Counted from the first letter of the stretch, positions 26,324 to 35,779 are shown. The stretch is 64,000 nucleotides of DNA from Chloroflexota bacterium (GCA_021783095.1 JAJXUG010000018.1:1-64000); one strand, 5' to 3'. Notes: generated by a model not told the origin, from the letters alone. Translations and numbers: made by a program.

Positions 26324-28452
26324 GGGAGCCCACGCTGTGCCACGACGGCCGCCACCGAGATCGCGACCGTGCCGGCGAGTGCCGCCCAGTCGTCGCGGGT
26401 CATCCGGTAGTCGGCGAAGGTCCGGATGGTCCCGGCGAAGCCGCGCGCGACCATCGCCGCGTACACGTCATTGCTCATCTTCACACTCCGGTTGAGCAGG
26501 CCGCCCATCGAGGCCGTGATCCAGCACCGCTGCTCGCCGCCGCTCGTGCGCGCCACGATCCGGCTCTTGCGGGCCTCGAACATGCCGTTGGCGAGGTGCA
26601 GGAACAGGAAGATGTAGCGGTACGCCATCGCGAGGACGAGGATGAACAGCTGCGGGACGTGGACCGCCTGCAGGCTCTTGAGGAGGTCCGCCCAGGGCGT
26701 CGTCATCACCAGCAGCACCGCGAGCGAGACGCTGACGCCGACCCGGCTGACGAACAGGATGGCGCCCGACACGCCCGGCACCGTGGGTCCGATGGACACC
26801 GGCCCCAGGGTCAGGTTGAACAGGTGTGGCCCGGGCACCAGGAACACGGCGGGCAGGACGACGAGTCCGGCGAAGAATGGGATGCCCAGCCAGACGCGCC
26901 GGACGAAGAAGTCGAACGGGATGCGGCTCGCGCGCGCGGCGAGCAGCACCACGGCGTACAGCACGGCGAGGACGACGACCGAGCTCGAGAGGCTGGCGGC
27001 GAGCGCGGCGGCCAGGAACATGCCGAGCTTCGCGCGCGGGTCGACCCGCTGGAGCCAGCCCGCCGAGCGCGCATGCTCCTCGGTGAAGATCGAGCGCTCG
27101 ACCGACGCCGTGATGCCCGACACGGTGTGCTCGAGCCAGCCGGCGCCGTCGCCGTGGTCCTCGGCCTCGTGGTCGCCGCGCGCCAGGAGGCGCCCGAGCC
27201 CATAGGCCGTGCCGCCCAGCAGCAGGATCCCGATCATCCCCGCCAGCTCGTAGCCGAGGGCCTGCTGCCAGAGCGCGGGCCGGCTGCTCTCGAGGAGCGG
27301 CAGGCGGAGCTCGTAGCCCGACAGCGGCGCTGAGAAGAACGAGGACAGCGTCCGGAGGCCCGCCGGGACGTAGCCGAAGGCTTGCTGGACGTCCTCCGTG
27401 GAGCCCTCGCCGTAGGCGAAGCCGGGGGCGATGAGCCCGAGCGGGGCGAGGATCGCGGCGGCCGTGAAGGCGGTGCCGATGCCGCGGACGCGCCAGGGCA
27501 GCAACAGCCAGGCGAGCGGTATCAGGACGGCGGCCACGAGACCCACCACGAGCAGCATCATCGCCACGCTGGGCCAGTCCACGGCCGCCCAGTCGGCGCC
27601 GAACGCGCGGGCAGGGTCGCCGCCACCCGTCACCAGGCCAGCCGTCGCGACGACCGCGAGGCTGATCGCGATGAGCGCGGCGCCGGTCTGCCACAGGGGC
27701 CGCGGGGTCACGGCGGCTCCGGCGTCCGCTCCGTCCGGCTCGGCGGCTTCGGCTTCGATCGCGGCGTTGGTGCCGATGGCCACGCCCTGCGTCAGGTACT
27801 CCGGGTGGCGGCTCTGGAGCCAGGCCACGCCCAGGGCGGTGATCAGCGCCTCCACGATCGACGCGCCGAACAGGTGGGCGATCAGCATGGCGGGGATCGC
27901 CGCGTCCAGCCCGTACGGGCTGTAGAGCGCGTGGCCGTTCTGGGTGAACAGGATCGGCTCGATGCCGAGCTGGACGCCGACCGCCAGCGCCGACGCCGTG
28001 ATGCCCACATAGGCCCCGATGCCCGCTGCCCAGACCCGGCGCTCGGAGAGCACGGACGAGCGCCCGGCCAGCAGCCGGTACACCCCGTACCCGACGAACG
28101 GCAGGATGAACGCCATGTTGAGGCAGTTCGCGAAGATGGCGAGGACGCCGCCGTCGCCGAAGAACAGCGCCTGGATGATCAGCGCCACCGACACCGCGAT
28201 CGCGGCCGCCCAGGGCCCCAGCACGATGGCGATGAGGGTCCCGCCAACACCGTGGGCCGTGGTCCCGCCGGGCACCGGGATGTTGAACATCATCACGGTG
28301 AAGCTCATCGCGGAGAACACCGCCAGCAGCGGGATCGTCCGGTCCGAGAGCACCTTCTGGACGCGGTTCGTGGCTGCCGCCCAGCCCGGCACGGTTGCCG
28401 CTCCGAGCCCGACCGAGATGATGGGGGACAGATAGCCATCGGGGATGTGTAT
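26320..28452 (-). CDS. Fused ECF cobalt/nickel transporter, CbiM-CbiN/PDGLE-CbiQ, with probable ATA start
   Basis: The 710-residue polytopic protein joins the S component CbiM (1-215), a linker/N component with a short soluble part (about 230-420) and the T component CbiQ (about 440-700, ending before the DNA-like YRMTRDD tail). The conserved N-terminus HIPDGYLSP is read only if translation begins at ATA (28450-28452). No ATG, GTG or TTG lies between the upstream in-frame TAG and this codon. With ATA as residue 1, His2 and His67 (AHGVGG) fall at the exact metal-binding positions known for NikM. The first GTG (28392) would delete His2. An AGAGG ribosome site lies eight bases upstream of the ATA. 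Confidence 0.85.
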
Positions 28453-28524
28453 GGGGGAGGCCTCTGATCGCGACGACGCAGCCGTGCGCGGGTCGTGCTG
28501 ATTGTCGTCGTTCTTGCGAGGCTA

Positions 28525-28544
28525 TGCAATAACAACGGATATCA
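28525..28544. promoter_or_regulatory. AT-rich imperfect inverted repeat, candidate Fur-family operator
   Basis: TGCAATAAC and GGATATCA flank AAC in the 177-base divergent gap between the transporter and a membrane-protein gene. It is the only AT-rich 20-mer in this gap and has TG...CA ends like Fur-family boxes. The Fur-family gene is in the operon that it would control. Matching to a consensus is weak. Confidence 0.3.
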
Positions 28545-28629
28545 ACGTGGTGTGGCGTCGTCGACGCATCAGGAGACGCACAATCGTCTCCTCCACTCCC
28601 ACCCCGCCTGCCGCTGGAGGTGCCAGTTC

Positions 28630-29649
28630 GTGACCGCCGCCCTCGGGCGATCCGCCGCAGCGCTCGCGCCCGGCGACGCGCGCCGCCCGGCCATCGGCCG
28701 TGCCGTCCGCCGCGCCCTCGCCGCCGCACTCCTGTTCACGGTGTTCACGGCGATCTCGAAGGAGGTCCGCGCGGTCTACGGGCACGTGCCCTGGGCGGAG
28801 GACCCGTACGACACGTTCGTCTCGTTCGCCCTGTTCTTCGTGCCGCTGTCCATGGCGGTGGCGGTGGGGCGGCTGGCGCTGTGTCGCGTCGGCGAGCCGC
28901 TGCCCGAGGCGCGCGCCGAGGGGCTCGTTCGAGCCGTGAGGCTCGCCCTGGCGATGTCGCTCGTGACGCTGGCGGCGGACTGGGCGGGTGTGCTGTTCAC
29001 GTGGCCGGCGGGAGGCCCGGACACGGTGGCGGTCGCAGCGATCGCGGCGCTGGTGGTGACGAGCGCCGTCGTCGTGGCCGGGATGGCCGGGCTGGCGCGC
29101 GTCCATCTGCCGGAGGCCGGGTCAGTCGAGCCGGACGGACTGGCCGATCTGGTCGCGCTCGCCCGCGTTCTCGGGCTCCGCGTCCCGGCGTTGCGCCGAC
29201 TGGCCGGCTGGGCCGCGTCGGTCGGCGAGACTCGCCTCGCCCCGCTCGTCCGGGCGCGCCCCGTGTCGTCCGCTGCCGTCGTGTCGCTCGCCTTCGGGGC
29301 CGGGCTCGCTCTCACAGCCGCGCGTGCTGAGGGCCTCGCGCCGGTGCTGTGGCTGATGCTCGCGGTCGCCGCCTGCGCGATGTTCGCGTTCCTCGTGGTC
29401 GGGGGCTCGTGGCTGCGGCTGGTGGCGGTCACGCCGTCGTCGGCGATCCACCGGCGCCTCGTCGCGGCGACGGCGGCCGGGGCGATCGCGGTGCCCGGCT
29501 CGCTCGCGTTCCGGGAAGCGGCCTGGGACGTGCTCGGCAGGGGCGCGGCGCGCGGGCTCGAGGACCTCGCGGTCTTGGTGGCGATCGCGGCGGTGGTCAC
29601 GTTCGCGGTGGTGCTGGTGGCCCTGACGGCGGCGCGCCGACCGCGCTGA
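28630..29649 (+). CDS. Multi-pass membrane protein of unknown function
   Basis: The 339-residue protein starts at GTG 28630, eight bases after GGAGGT, and not at the earlier in-frame start (28495), whose extra 45 residues look non-coding. About eight hydrophobic helices are present, in two blocks separated by a cytoplasmic Arg/Ala-rich loop (about residues 165-205). No known transporter or enzyme motif was recognised. The divergent metal transporter is probably unrelated, apart from the shared control region. Confidence 0.6.
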   Translation: MTAALGRSAAALAPGDARRPAIGRAVRRALAAALLFTVFTAISKEVRAVYGHVPWAEDPYDTFVSFALFFVPLSMAVAVGRLALCRVGEPLPEARAEGLVRAVRLALAMSLVTLAADWAGVLFTWPAGGPDTVAVAAIAALVVTSAVVVAGMAGLARVHLPEAGSVEPDGLADLVALARVLGLRVPALRRLAGWAASVGETRLAPLVRARPVSSAAVVSLAFGAGLALTAARAEGLAPVLWLMLAVAACAMFAFLVVGGSWLRLVAVTPSSAIHRRLVAATAAGAIAVPGSLAFREAAWDVLGRGAARGLEDLAVLVAIAAVVTFAVVLVALTAARRPR

Positions 29650-29714
29650 GGCGACCGAGGGCCTTCGCCCGAGGTGTGCTCTCGGCGACTCGGGCGCCGC
29701 CGCGCAGCCCCTGC

Positions 29715-30917
29715 TCAGGCGAACCGCGCCGGGTCAAGCTCGGCGGGGATGGCGGGGTCGCGGCCCAGGACGAGGTCGGCGATGAGGCGCCCGGACGCCG
29801 GCCCCGTCGACACGCCCCACGGCCCGTGGCCCGCGCAGACGAACGCGTTCCTGAGCCACGGCACCGCGCCGATCAGCGGGCGCCCGTCGACGGACTGCGG
29901 GCGCGGGCAGCAGCGGACGCCGCGAATGGGCGCGTCGCCCATGGACGGCACGAAGCGCATGGCGCGCACGAGGATCCGCTCGATCCATGCCTCGGGCCGG
30001 GGCTCACTGGGCAGGAACGTCGAGCCGACCGATCCCGCACCCGGTTGCGGGATGAAGCTGAACTCGATCGCGTCGCCATCGGCCGCCGCCCCACCGCGGC
30101 TCGCCTCGCCCGTCGCCTCGCCCAGCGCCTCGAGCGGCTTCGCCTCGCCACCGCCGTCGAGAGCCGCCTCGATCCCAGTCTCCTCCAGCACGTGCCGCGG
30201 CGGCGCAGCCAGCTCGGCCTCCACCACGACGCCCCAGAGCGGCGCGATGGGCGTCCAGCGCCCGGTCGGGTCCAGCAGCTCGGGCGTCCACGGGCCGGCC
30301 GCCGCGATCACGGCGCCCGCCGGCACCACGCGGCCGTCAACCCGCACGCCGACGACGCCGTCGCCGACCACCTCGAGGGCCGCCGCCCGCCCCACGCGGA
30401 CCACCACGCCGCGCGCCTCGGCGAGGGTTGCGAAGGCATACGTCCCCGAACCCGGCGCCACCGGGTAGCCGATGGGCACGCGGCACGCCCACAAGTCGGG
30501 CGCCGCCGCCGGCTCGACCGCCCGCAGCGCATCTCCGCCCAGCACCTCCGGCCGCAGCTCGGGGAAGGGCCCCGCGATCATCGCCGCCTGGCGTCGGGCT
30601 GCAGCCTCGTCGGGCGAGGCGTAGAGCATGCCCGCCGGCTCGTCGCCGATCGTGAACGCGTTGGTCGACGCGGCAAGCTCGCGATAGCGCACGAGCGACT
30701 CGCGGTAGAGGCGGGCCAGGACCGGGTCGAAGGGGTGCTGCACCACGCCCGAGTTGGCGCCCGACGCGGCGGACGCGAGGGCGTCACGCTCGACCAGCAG
30801 GACCCGCGCGCCCGCGCCCGCGAGGAACGCGGCGGCAGACGTGCCGACGATCCCCCCGCCGACGACGATGACGTCGGGTGAGGCGGAGGGGGAGGAGCGC
30901 GGTGCGGCGACGGTCAC
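29715..30917 (-). CDS. FAD-dependent amino-acid or glycine oxidase-like dehydrogenase (DAO family)
   Basis: The 400-residue protein has the FAD Rossmann motif VVGGGIVGTSAAAFLAGAG with a terminal acidic residue (LLVERD), GANSGVVQHPFDP for the flavin region and the C-terminal GHGPWGVSTGPASGRLIADL that closes the FAD site. This is the D-amino-acid/glycine/sarcosine oxidase superfamily; the substrate is not fixed by visible residues. GTG 30915-30917 follows a GGAG six bases upstream. The much longer frame beyond it is antisense to selA and is rejected. Confidence 0.8.
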   Translation of the reverse strand: MTVAAPRSSPSASPDVIVVGGGIVGTSAAAFLAGAGARVLLVERDALASAASGANSGVVQHPFDPVLARLYRESLVRYRELAASTNAFTIGDEPAGMLYASPDEAAARRQAAMIAGPFPELRPEVLGGDALRAVEPAAAPDLWACRVPIGYPVAPGSGTYAFATLAEARGVVVRVGRAAALEVVGDGVVGVRVDGRVVPAGAVIAAAGPWTPELLDPTGRWTPIAPLWGVVVEAELAAPPRHVLEETGIEAALDGGGEAKPLEALGEATGEASRGGAAADGDAIEFSFIPQPGAGSVGSTFLPSEPRPEAWIERILVRAMRFVPSMGDAPIRGVRCCPRPQSVDGRPLIGAVPWLRNAFVCAGHGPWGVSTGPASGRLIADLVLGRDPAIPAELDPARFA

Positions 30918-31103
30918 GGTCAGCTCCGATCCCTGGATTCTCGCGGCCGCGACGATGTCAGTCGGGGGGCCGCGGTGTGGTCGCGCTGCCGGGCAGTATG
31001 GGACGGAGCGCCGACGCGTGGTGCCGCGGGTCTCCGCGCCGCGCCCGAGGCGCAGGACGCCGTCCCGCGCGACGGGCCGCGTGCCATGGGCGGGGCCGTC
31101 TGC

Positions 31104-31109
31104 GATGAT
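31104..31109 (+). promoter_or_regulatory. Possible leaderless -10 of the selA operon
   Basis: GATGAT, one base from TATGAT, ends six bases before the selA GTG, the same spacing as selD and TA module 2. A GTGCCA at 31081-31086 is 17 bases upstream and matches TTGACA at four positions. Confidence 0.35.
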
Positions 31110-31115
31110 CGCGCC

Positions 31116-32495
31116 GTGAGTGACGCCAGCCCCAGCCGACCCCGGCCGCCGAGCGTCGAGCGGGTGCTCGGTCCCGTGCGGGCGCGCCTGCCCGGTGCCG
31201 ACCCGTCCGCGCTCGCCGCCCTGGTGCGAGCGGTCGTCGACGCGGAGCGCGACCGGCTGGCGCGCGGGGGCGAGGCGCGTGCCGCCGAGGCGCTGGCCGC
31301 CGAGGCGGTCGGGCGCGTGCTGGCCTTCACGGACCCTGTCGCCGAGGGCGGCCCGGTGCCGCCGCGGGTGATCAACGCGACGGGCGTGGTCCTCCACACG
31401 AACCTCGGACGAGCCCCCTGGCCAACCGTCGCGATCGAGGCCGCGACCGTGGCGGCCGCGGGCTACGGGTACCTCGAACTCGACGAGGTGACCGGCCGAC
31501 GCGGCGCCCGCTTCCGGGCGGCCGAGGAGCACCTCGCGGCGCTCACGGGGTGCGAGGCGGCGTTGGTGGTGACGAACGCCGCGGCCGCGCTCCTGCTGGC
31601 GGTGGGCCTGGCGGGCCGGCGCGGGTCCGTCGTGGTTTCGCGGGGCGAGCTGGTGGAGATCGGCGGCGGCGTGCGCATCCCGGAGGTCGTCGCGCGCGCC
31701 GGCGTGCGCCTGGTCGAGGTGGGGACGACGAACCGGACGCGCGCCGCCGACTTCGAGGAGCCGCTGGCGCAGGGGCGTGCTCGCCTGGTCCTGCGCGTCC
31801 ACCCGTCGAACTTCGCCGTGACGGGCTTCGCGGAGGCGGCGGACCTCGCCGAGGTTGCGGCAATCGCCCATCTCCACGAGGCGCTGGTCGTGGACGACCT
31901 GGGATCGGGCGCCCTGCTCGACACCGGCGCCTTCGGCCTCGCCCACGAGCCGATGCCGTCCGAGCGCCTGGCCGCCGGCGCGGATGTCGTGGTGTTCAGC
32001 GGCGACAAGCTGGTCGGCGGGCCGCAGGCCGGGCTGATCGTCGGGCGGGCGGCGTTGATCGCCCGGCTCCGGCGCGATCCCCTGGCTCGGGCGATGCGCC
32101 CCGACAAGGCGATCCTGGCCGGCGTCGCGGCGACGCTCGGGCTGTACCGCGCCGGGCGCGCGGTGACGGACGTGCCCGTCTGGCGGGCGATCGCCCGGAC
32201 GCCGGACGGCCTGCGCGAGCGGGCCGCGTCGATCGCCTCGGGAGTCGGGTCCTCGATCGAGGTGGTCGCGCTCGAGAGCGCCGTCGGGGGCGGGTCGCTG
32301 CCGGGCCAGGTGCTGCCGTCCGCGGGCGTGGCGCTCCGGGTGGCCTCGCCGGACCGACTGGCCGCTGCCCTTCGACGCGGCCCGGACCGCGTCCTGGCAC
32401 GGATCGAGGGCGACGCGCTGGTGTGCGACCTCCGGACCGTGGAGCCGGAGGACGACGTCCTGCTCGCAAGGCGACTTGCGGACGTCGCGCGGTGA
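31116..32495 (+). CDS. selA: L-seryl-tRNA(Sec) selenium transferase
   Basis: The 459-residue PLP enzyme converts Ser-tRNA(Sec) to Sec-tRNA(Sec). Landmarks are INATGVVLHTNLGRAPW (about 87-103), GYGYLELD, TGCEAALVVTNAAAA, VHPSNFAVTGF and the PLP lysine Lys298 in FSGDKLVGGPQAG. The length is typical. GTG 31116 is chosen because the family N-terminus begins right after it. It heads a selA-selB-mobA operon; selB follows after 31 bases. Confidence 0.95.
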   Translation: MSDASPSRPRPPSVERVLGPVRARLPGADPSALAALVRAVVDAERDRLARGGEARAAEALAAEAVGRVLAFTDPVAEGGPVPPRVINATGVVLHTNLGRAPWPTVAIEAATVAAAGYGYLELDEVTGRRGARFRAAEEHLAALTGCEAALVVTNAAAALLLAVGLAGRRGSVVVSRGELVEIGGGVRIPEVVARAGVRLVEVGTTNRTRAADFEEPLAQGRARLVLRVHPSNFAVTGFAEAADLAEVAAIAHLHEALVVDDLGSGALLDTGAFGLAHEPMPSERLAAGADVVVFSGDKLVGGPQAGLIVGRAALIARLRRDPLARAMRPDKAILAGVAATLGLYRAGRAVTDVPVWRAIARTPDGLRERAASIASGVGSSIEVVALESAVGGGSLPGQVLPSAGVALRVASPDRLAAALRRGPDRVLARIEGDALVCDLRTVEPEDDVLLARRLADVAR

Positions 32496-32526
32496 GGATG
32501 CGCCGACCAGCGAGCCGCGGGGCCGC

Positions 32527-34431
32527 GTGAGCGTCGTCGTCGGCACGGCCGGCCACATCGACCACGGCAAGACCACGCTGCTGCGCGCGCTCACCGGCAT
32601 CGACGCCGACCGGCTCCCTGAGGAGCGACGCCGGGGCATGACGATCGACGTCGGCTACGCCCACCTGATCCTGCCGACCGGCGGCACGCTGGACTTCGTG
32701 GACGTGCCCGGCCACGACCGGCTGGTGGGCAACATGCTGGTGGGCGCCGGCGAGATCGACGCAGCCCTGCTGGTGGTGGCCGCGGACGACGGGCCCTCGC
32801 CGCAGACGCTCGAGCACCTCGAGCTGCTTGACGCACTGGCGATCCGCGACGGGCTGGTGGCGGTGACGAAGGCCGATGTGGCGGGCGAGGCCCGCGCGGC
32901 CGAGGTGGCCGACGTGGTCGCAGCGTTGGTCTCGCGCACGACGCTGGCGGGGGCGGCGGTCCACGTGGTGGCGTCGACGAGCGGCGAGGGGATCGACGGG
33001 CTGCTCGCGGCGCTGGCGGCGATGGCGGATCGGGTGGCCGCGCGCCTGGCGGGGGAGGCGTCCTCCTCCGGCGGCCCCCGGCTGGCGGTCGACCGCTCCT
33101 TCCAGGTCCACGGACGGGGCATCGTGGTGACGGGGAGCCTGCGGGGCGGGCGGGTGGCGACGGGCGACGTGCTCCGCCTGGTCCCTGGCGACCGCGAGGT
33201 CCGGGTGCGCGAGGTCCAGGCGCGGGGCGCGCGGGTCGAGGCGTCCGACGGCGGCCGGACGGCGCTGCTCCTGGCCGGGGTGGAGCCGGGCGACGTGGCG
33301 CGAGGCGTCGTCCTGACCGCCGATCCCGGGGTCGTCGCGTCATCGCGGGTCCTCGTCGCGATACGGCCGGCCGCGGGCCTTGCGCTGCCGGCGAGGGCGC
33401 GACGCGCCGAACCCGTCGTCCCCGCCGACCGCGAGCGCCTCCGCCTCCACCTCGGCACAGCGCAGGCCGGAGCGCTGGTCGTGCGCGGCCCCCGCGAGGC
33501 GCTGGACCTGCCCGATGGCTCGACCCTCGCGATCCTGCGGCTTGACGCACCGCTGGCCGTCGCCCCGGGCGACCGGTTCGCGCTCCGGCGCCCCTCGCCC
33601 GGTTCCACGGCGGGTGGCGGCGTCGTCCTGGATCCGCTGCCGCCGCGGGGCGTCTCTCGCCGTCGCCTCACGCCGGGTCGCGCCGCGGCCCTCGCAGCCG
33701 ACCCGCGCAGCCGGGCCGCCCGCCTCGACGTCCACGGCAGCCTCCCGGGCACGGCCGGGCCTGAGCTCGCCCCCGACGTGGCAGGGGCGCTGGACGCCAC
33801 CGCGGTGCGGCTCATCGCCGAGCACCACGCCGCGCACCCCGAGTCGCCGGGCCTGCCGCTCCCCGCGCTGCGGCAGGAGCTTGCGCTCGCCGCCCGCCGG
33901 CTCGTGACCCTGGACCGGGCAGCCGCCGACAGCGCGGCGCGGGACGGCGTCGCGCGCCTCATCGCCGCCGGCAGCGTCGCCAGGGACGGCGACGTCGTCC
34001 GCGACCCGGCGCGCACCGCCGGTCCGCCGCCGCAGGTCCTCGCCGCGATGGATCGCCTCGAGGCGGCCCTGGCGGTTCCCGCACCGCCGCCGCTCGCCGA
34101 TGCCGCCCGGGCCGTCGGCTGCCCGCCCGAGGGGGTCCGAGCGCTGGAGGCGGCGAACCGCATCGTGCGGCTGGAGGACGACCTCGCCTGGGCCGCGTCG
34201 ACGTACCGCGAGTTGAGCCGCGAGGCGCTCACCCTGGCCAGCCGCGGGCCCCTCTCGCCCGCCGCCTTCCGCGATGCCACCGGCACGAGCCGCAAGTACG
34301 TCTTGGTGATCCTCGAGGACCTCGGCCGCCGCGGGCTCCTGCGCCGCACGGACGCCGGCCACGTCCTGGGCCCCAGAACGCTTGCCCGACTGGCCGAGCG
34401 CGCGGCGAAGCAGGAGGGGCGCGAGGCGTGA
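32527..34431 (+). CDS. selB: Selenocysteine-specific elongation factor SelB
   Basis: The 634-residue GTPase delivers Sec-tRNA(Sec) to UGA codons followed by a SECIS. It has the G1 motif GHIDHGKT (9-16), G2 RGMTIDVGY, G3 DVPGHDR and G4 VTKAD, then EF-Tu-like domains 2 and 3 and C-terminal winged helices that bind the SECIS hairpin (FRDATGTSRKYVLVILEDL). The start is GTG 32527, next to the P-loop region. Its stop overlaps the mobA start (GTGA), so the two are co-translated. Confidence 0.95.
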   Translation: MSVVVGTAGHIDHGKTTLLRALTGIDADRLPEERRRGMTIDVGYAHLILPTGGTLDFVDVPGHDRLVGNMLVGAGEIDAALLVVAADDGPSPQTLEHLELLDALAIRDGLVAVTKADVAGEARAAEVADVVAALVSRTTLAGAAVHVVASTSGEGIDGLLAALAAMADRVAARLAGEASSSGGPRLAVDRSFQVHGRGIVVTGSLRGGRVATGDVLRLVPGDREVRVREVQARGARVEASDGGRTALLLAGVEPGDVARGVVLTADPGVVASSRVLVAIRPAAGLALPARARRAEPVVPADRERLRLHLGTAQAGALVVRGPREALDLPDGSTLAILRLDAPLAVAPGDRFALRRPSPGSTAGGGVVLDPLPPRGVSRRRLTPGRAAALAADPRSRAARLDVHGSLPGTAGPELAPDVAGALDATAVRLIAEHHAAHPESPGLPLPALRQELALAARRLVTLDRAAADSAARDGVARLIAAGSVARDGDVVRDPARTAGPPPQVLAAMDRLEAALAVPAPPPLADAARAVGCPPEGVRALEAANRIVRLEDDLAWAASTYRELSREALTLASRGPLSPAAFRDATGTSRKYVLVILEDLGRRGLLRRTDAGHVLGPRTLARLAERAAKQEGREA

Positions 34432-35048
34432 GGGGACGGGAGGACGCCGCGGCGATCGTGTTGGCCGGCGGCGCCTCGTCGCGCTTCGGCGCGGACAAGC
34501 TGGCGGCGCCGCTCGACGGCCGTCCGCTCCTGCACCACGCGCTCGCCGCGGCCGACGCGGTGGTCGGGACGATCGTCGTGGTTCTGGAGCCGGGCTCCGA
34601 ACCCGTCGTGCTCCCGCCCCTTCGCGCGCGCCTGCTCGTGGCCCACGATCCCGAGGCGCACCAGGGCCCGCTGGCCGGGCTCGCGGCGGGGCTCAGCGTG
34701 CTGGCCAAGGCGGCGCCGGACGTCGACCGCGCGATCGTCATCGGTGGCGACATGCCGTGGGTTGCGCCGGCGGTCCTGATGGCGCTGCTCGCCGCCCTCG
34801 ACGCGGACCCCGCCCTCGGCTCCGCGACGCTGGAGGCCGAACCCGCCGCGACCCTGCCGATGGCCGTCCGCCCGTCGCTGGTCGCCCCGGTCGCCGCCGC
34901 ACTCCTCGCCGACGGCCGTCGGGCGCTCCGGGGCGTCCTGGCACGCGTTCCCGCAGCCGTCGTGCCGGCAATGGCCTGGCGCGCGCTCGATCCCGCAGGC
35001 CAAACGCTCCGCGACGTCGACCTCCCCGGCGACCTCAGGTCCGGTTGA
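34428..35048 (+). CDS. mobA: Molybdenum cofactor guanylyltransferase
   Basis: The 206-residue nucleotidyltransferase has the LAGGASSRFGADKLAAPLDG nucleotide-binding loop and the metal-binding VIGGDMPWV. MobA joins GMP to molybdopterin to make the bis-MGD needed by formate dehydrogenase. MocA-type cytidylyltransferases are related, but the coupling to selB and the fdhA context point to MobA. The GTG start overlaps selB. Confidence 0.85.
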   Translation: MRGREDAAAIVLAGGASSRFGADKLAAPLDGRPLLHHALAAADAVVGTIVVVLEPGSEPVVLPPLRARLLVAHDPEAHQGPLAGLAAGLSVLAKAAPDVDRAIVIGGDMPWVAPAVLMALLAALDADPALGSATLEAEPAATLPMAVRPSLVAPVAAALLADGRRALRGVLARVPAAVVPAMAWRALDPAGQTLRDVDLPGDLRSG

Positions 35049-35083
35049 CGGGCACTCTCATAGGCCTATGATGGCGCTATGAG
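35045..35083 (+). promoter_or_regulatory. Leaderless promoter and palindromic operator of TA module 2
   Basis: TTGACG (35045-35050) and TATGAT (35067-35072) are spaced 16 bases apart, and the -10 ends six bases before the antitoxin ATG. The palindrome CATAGGCCTATG (35059-35070) covers the -10. A further CTATG half-site lies across the start codon, and CTCATAG/CTATGAG pair across 13 bases (35057-35083). This is a clear autoregulation layout. Confidence 0.75.
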
Positions 35084-35360
35084 AACGATCAGCGCCCTCG
35101 AGGTCCGCGCCAAGTTCGGCCAGGTGCTCGACGAGGCGGCCGCCGGCGAGCGGTTCGTCGTCGAGCGCGCCGGTCACGCGGTGGCGGCGATCGTGCCGCT
35201 GGCGGATCTCGATGCCGTCGACCCGGACAAGGTGCGGGCGCAGCGCCGCGCCGCACTCGACGACCTTCGGCGCATGGGGAGCGTGTTCCGGGAACGCTAC
35301 GGCCCGATCGACGCCGCCGCGGAGATCCGCGCCGACCGCGACTCAGGGCATCGTCGATGA
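35079..35360 (+). CDS. Antitoxin, Phd/YefM family (TA module 2)
   Basis: The 93-residue protein has MRTISALEVRAKFGQVLDEA then ERFVVERAGHAVAAIVPLADL, the Phd/YefM DNA-binding core, and a helical C-terminal toxin-binding region. It overlaps the toxin start by four bases. It likely binds the CATAGGCCTATG palindrome over its own -10. The start is fixed by the promoter, six bases upstream. Confidence 0.82.
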   Translation: MRTISALEVRAKFGQVLDEAAAGERFVVERAGHAVAAIVPLADLDAVDPDKVRAQRRAALDDLRRMGSVFRERYGPIDAAAEIRADRDSGHRR

Positions 35361-35779
35361 GCTTCCCGGTCGTACCTGTTCCGGTCGTCGTTGACGCGTC
35401 CGTCGTCATCGGGGCTGCAACCGATGAACCGCCGGCGATGGCCGCGCTCGATGCCGTGCAGGCGCGGGTTCTGCTGGCGCCCCCGCTGATCTGGGTCGAG
35501 ACTGCCAACGTGCTTGTCAAGCGCAAGCACTTCAGCGTCCCGGACGCCGTGTTCGTTCTCCGGTCGATGGAGCGGCTGGGCCTCGAGTCCGCAGACCGGG
35601 GGTTCGACGGGCTCGTCGAGGCCATGGCGCTTGCGGACAAGCACGCCCTGTCGGTCTACGACGCCATCTACCTCTGGCTTGCGCTCGACATCGACGGCGA
35701 GCTCGCCACACTGGACCGCGATCTCGCGAAGGCCGCCGAGGCCGAAGGGGTGCCGCTGGCGATCAAGATCGACGGCTGA
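35357..35779 (+). CDS. vapC: PIN-domain ribonuclease toxin VapC (TA module 2)
   Basis: The 140-residue PIN protein has VVVDASVVIGA, the Glu in IWVETANVLVKR, SVYDAIYLWLA and TLDRDLAKA, the complete acidic site. It is coupled to the antitoxin by an ATGA overlap. It stands 31 bases upstream of the ECF sigma gene on the same strand. Confidence 0.85.
   Translation: MSFPVVPVPVVVDASVVIGAATDEPPAMAALDAVQARVLLAPPLIWVETANVLVKRKHFSVPDAVFVLRSMERLGLESADRGFDGLVEAMALADKHALSVYDAIYLWLALDIDGELATLDRDLAKAAEAEGVPLAIKIDG

Noticed and set aside
28453-28629. Cobalamin riboswitch or NikR site upstream of the transporter
   Set aside because: The gap is only 177 bases and holds no recognisable B12-box or GTATGA-N16-TCATAC pattern. 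An AT-rich 20-mer is listed instead.
28495-28629. Earlier start (28495) of the membrane protein gene
   Set aside because: The extra 45 residues are His/Cys/Asn-rich and non-hydrophobic. GTG 28630 has a GGAGGT ribosome site.
30918-32639. N-terminal extension of the FAD oxidoreductase frame to 974 residues
   Set aside because: The extension is antisense to selA and selB and lacks domain sequence.
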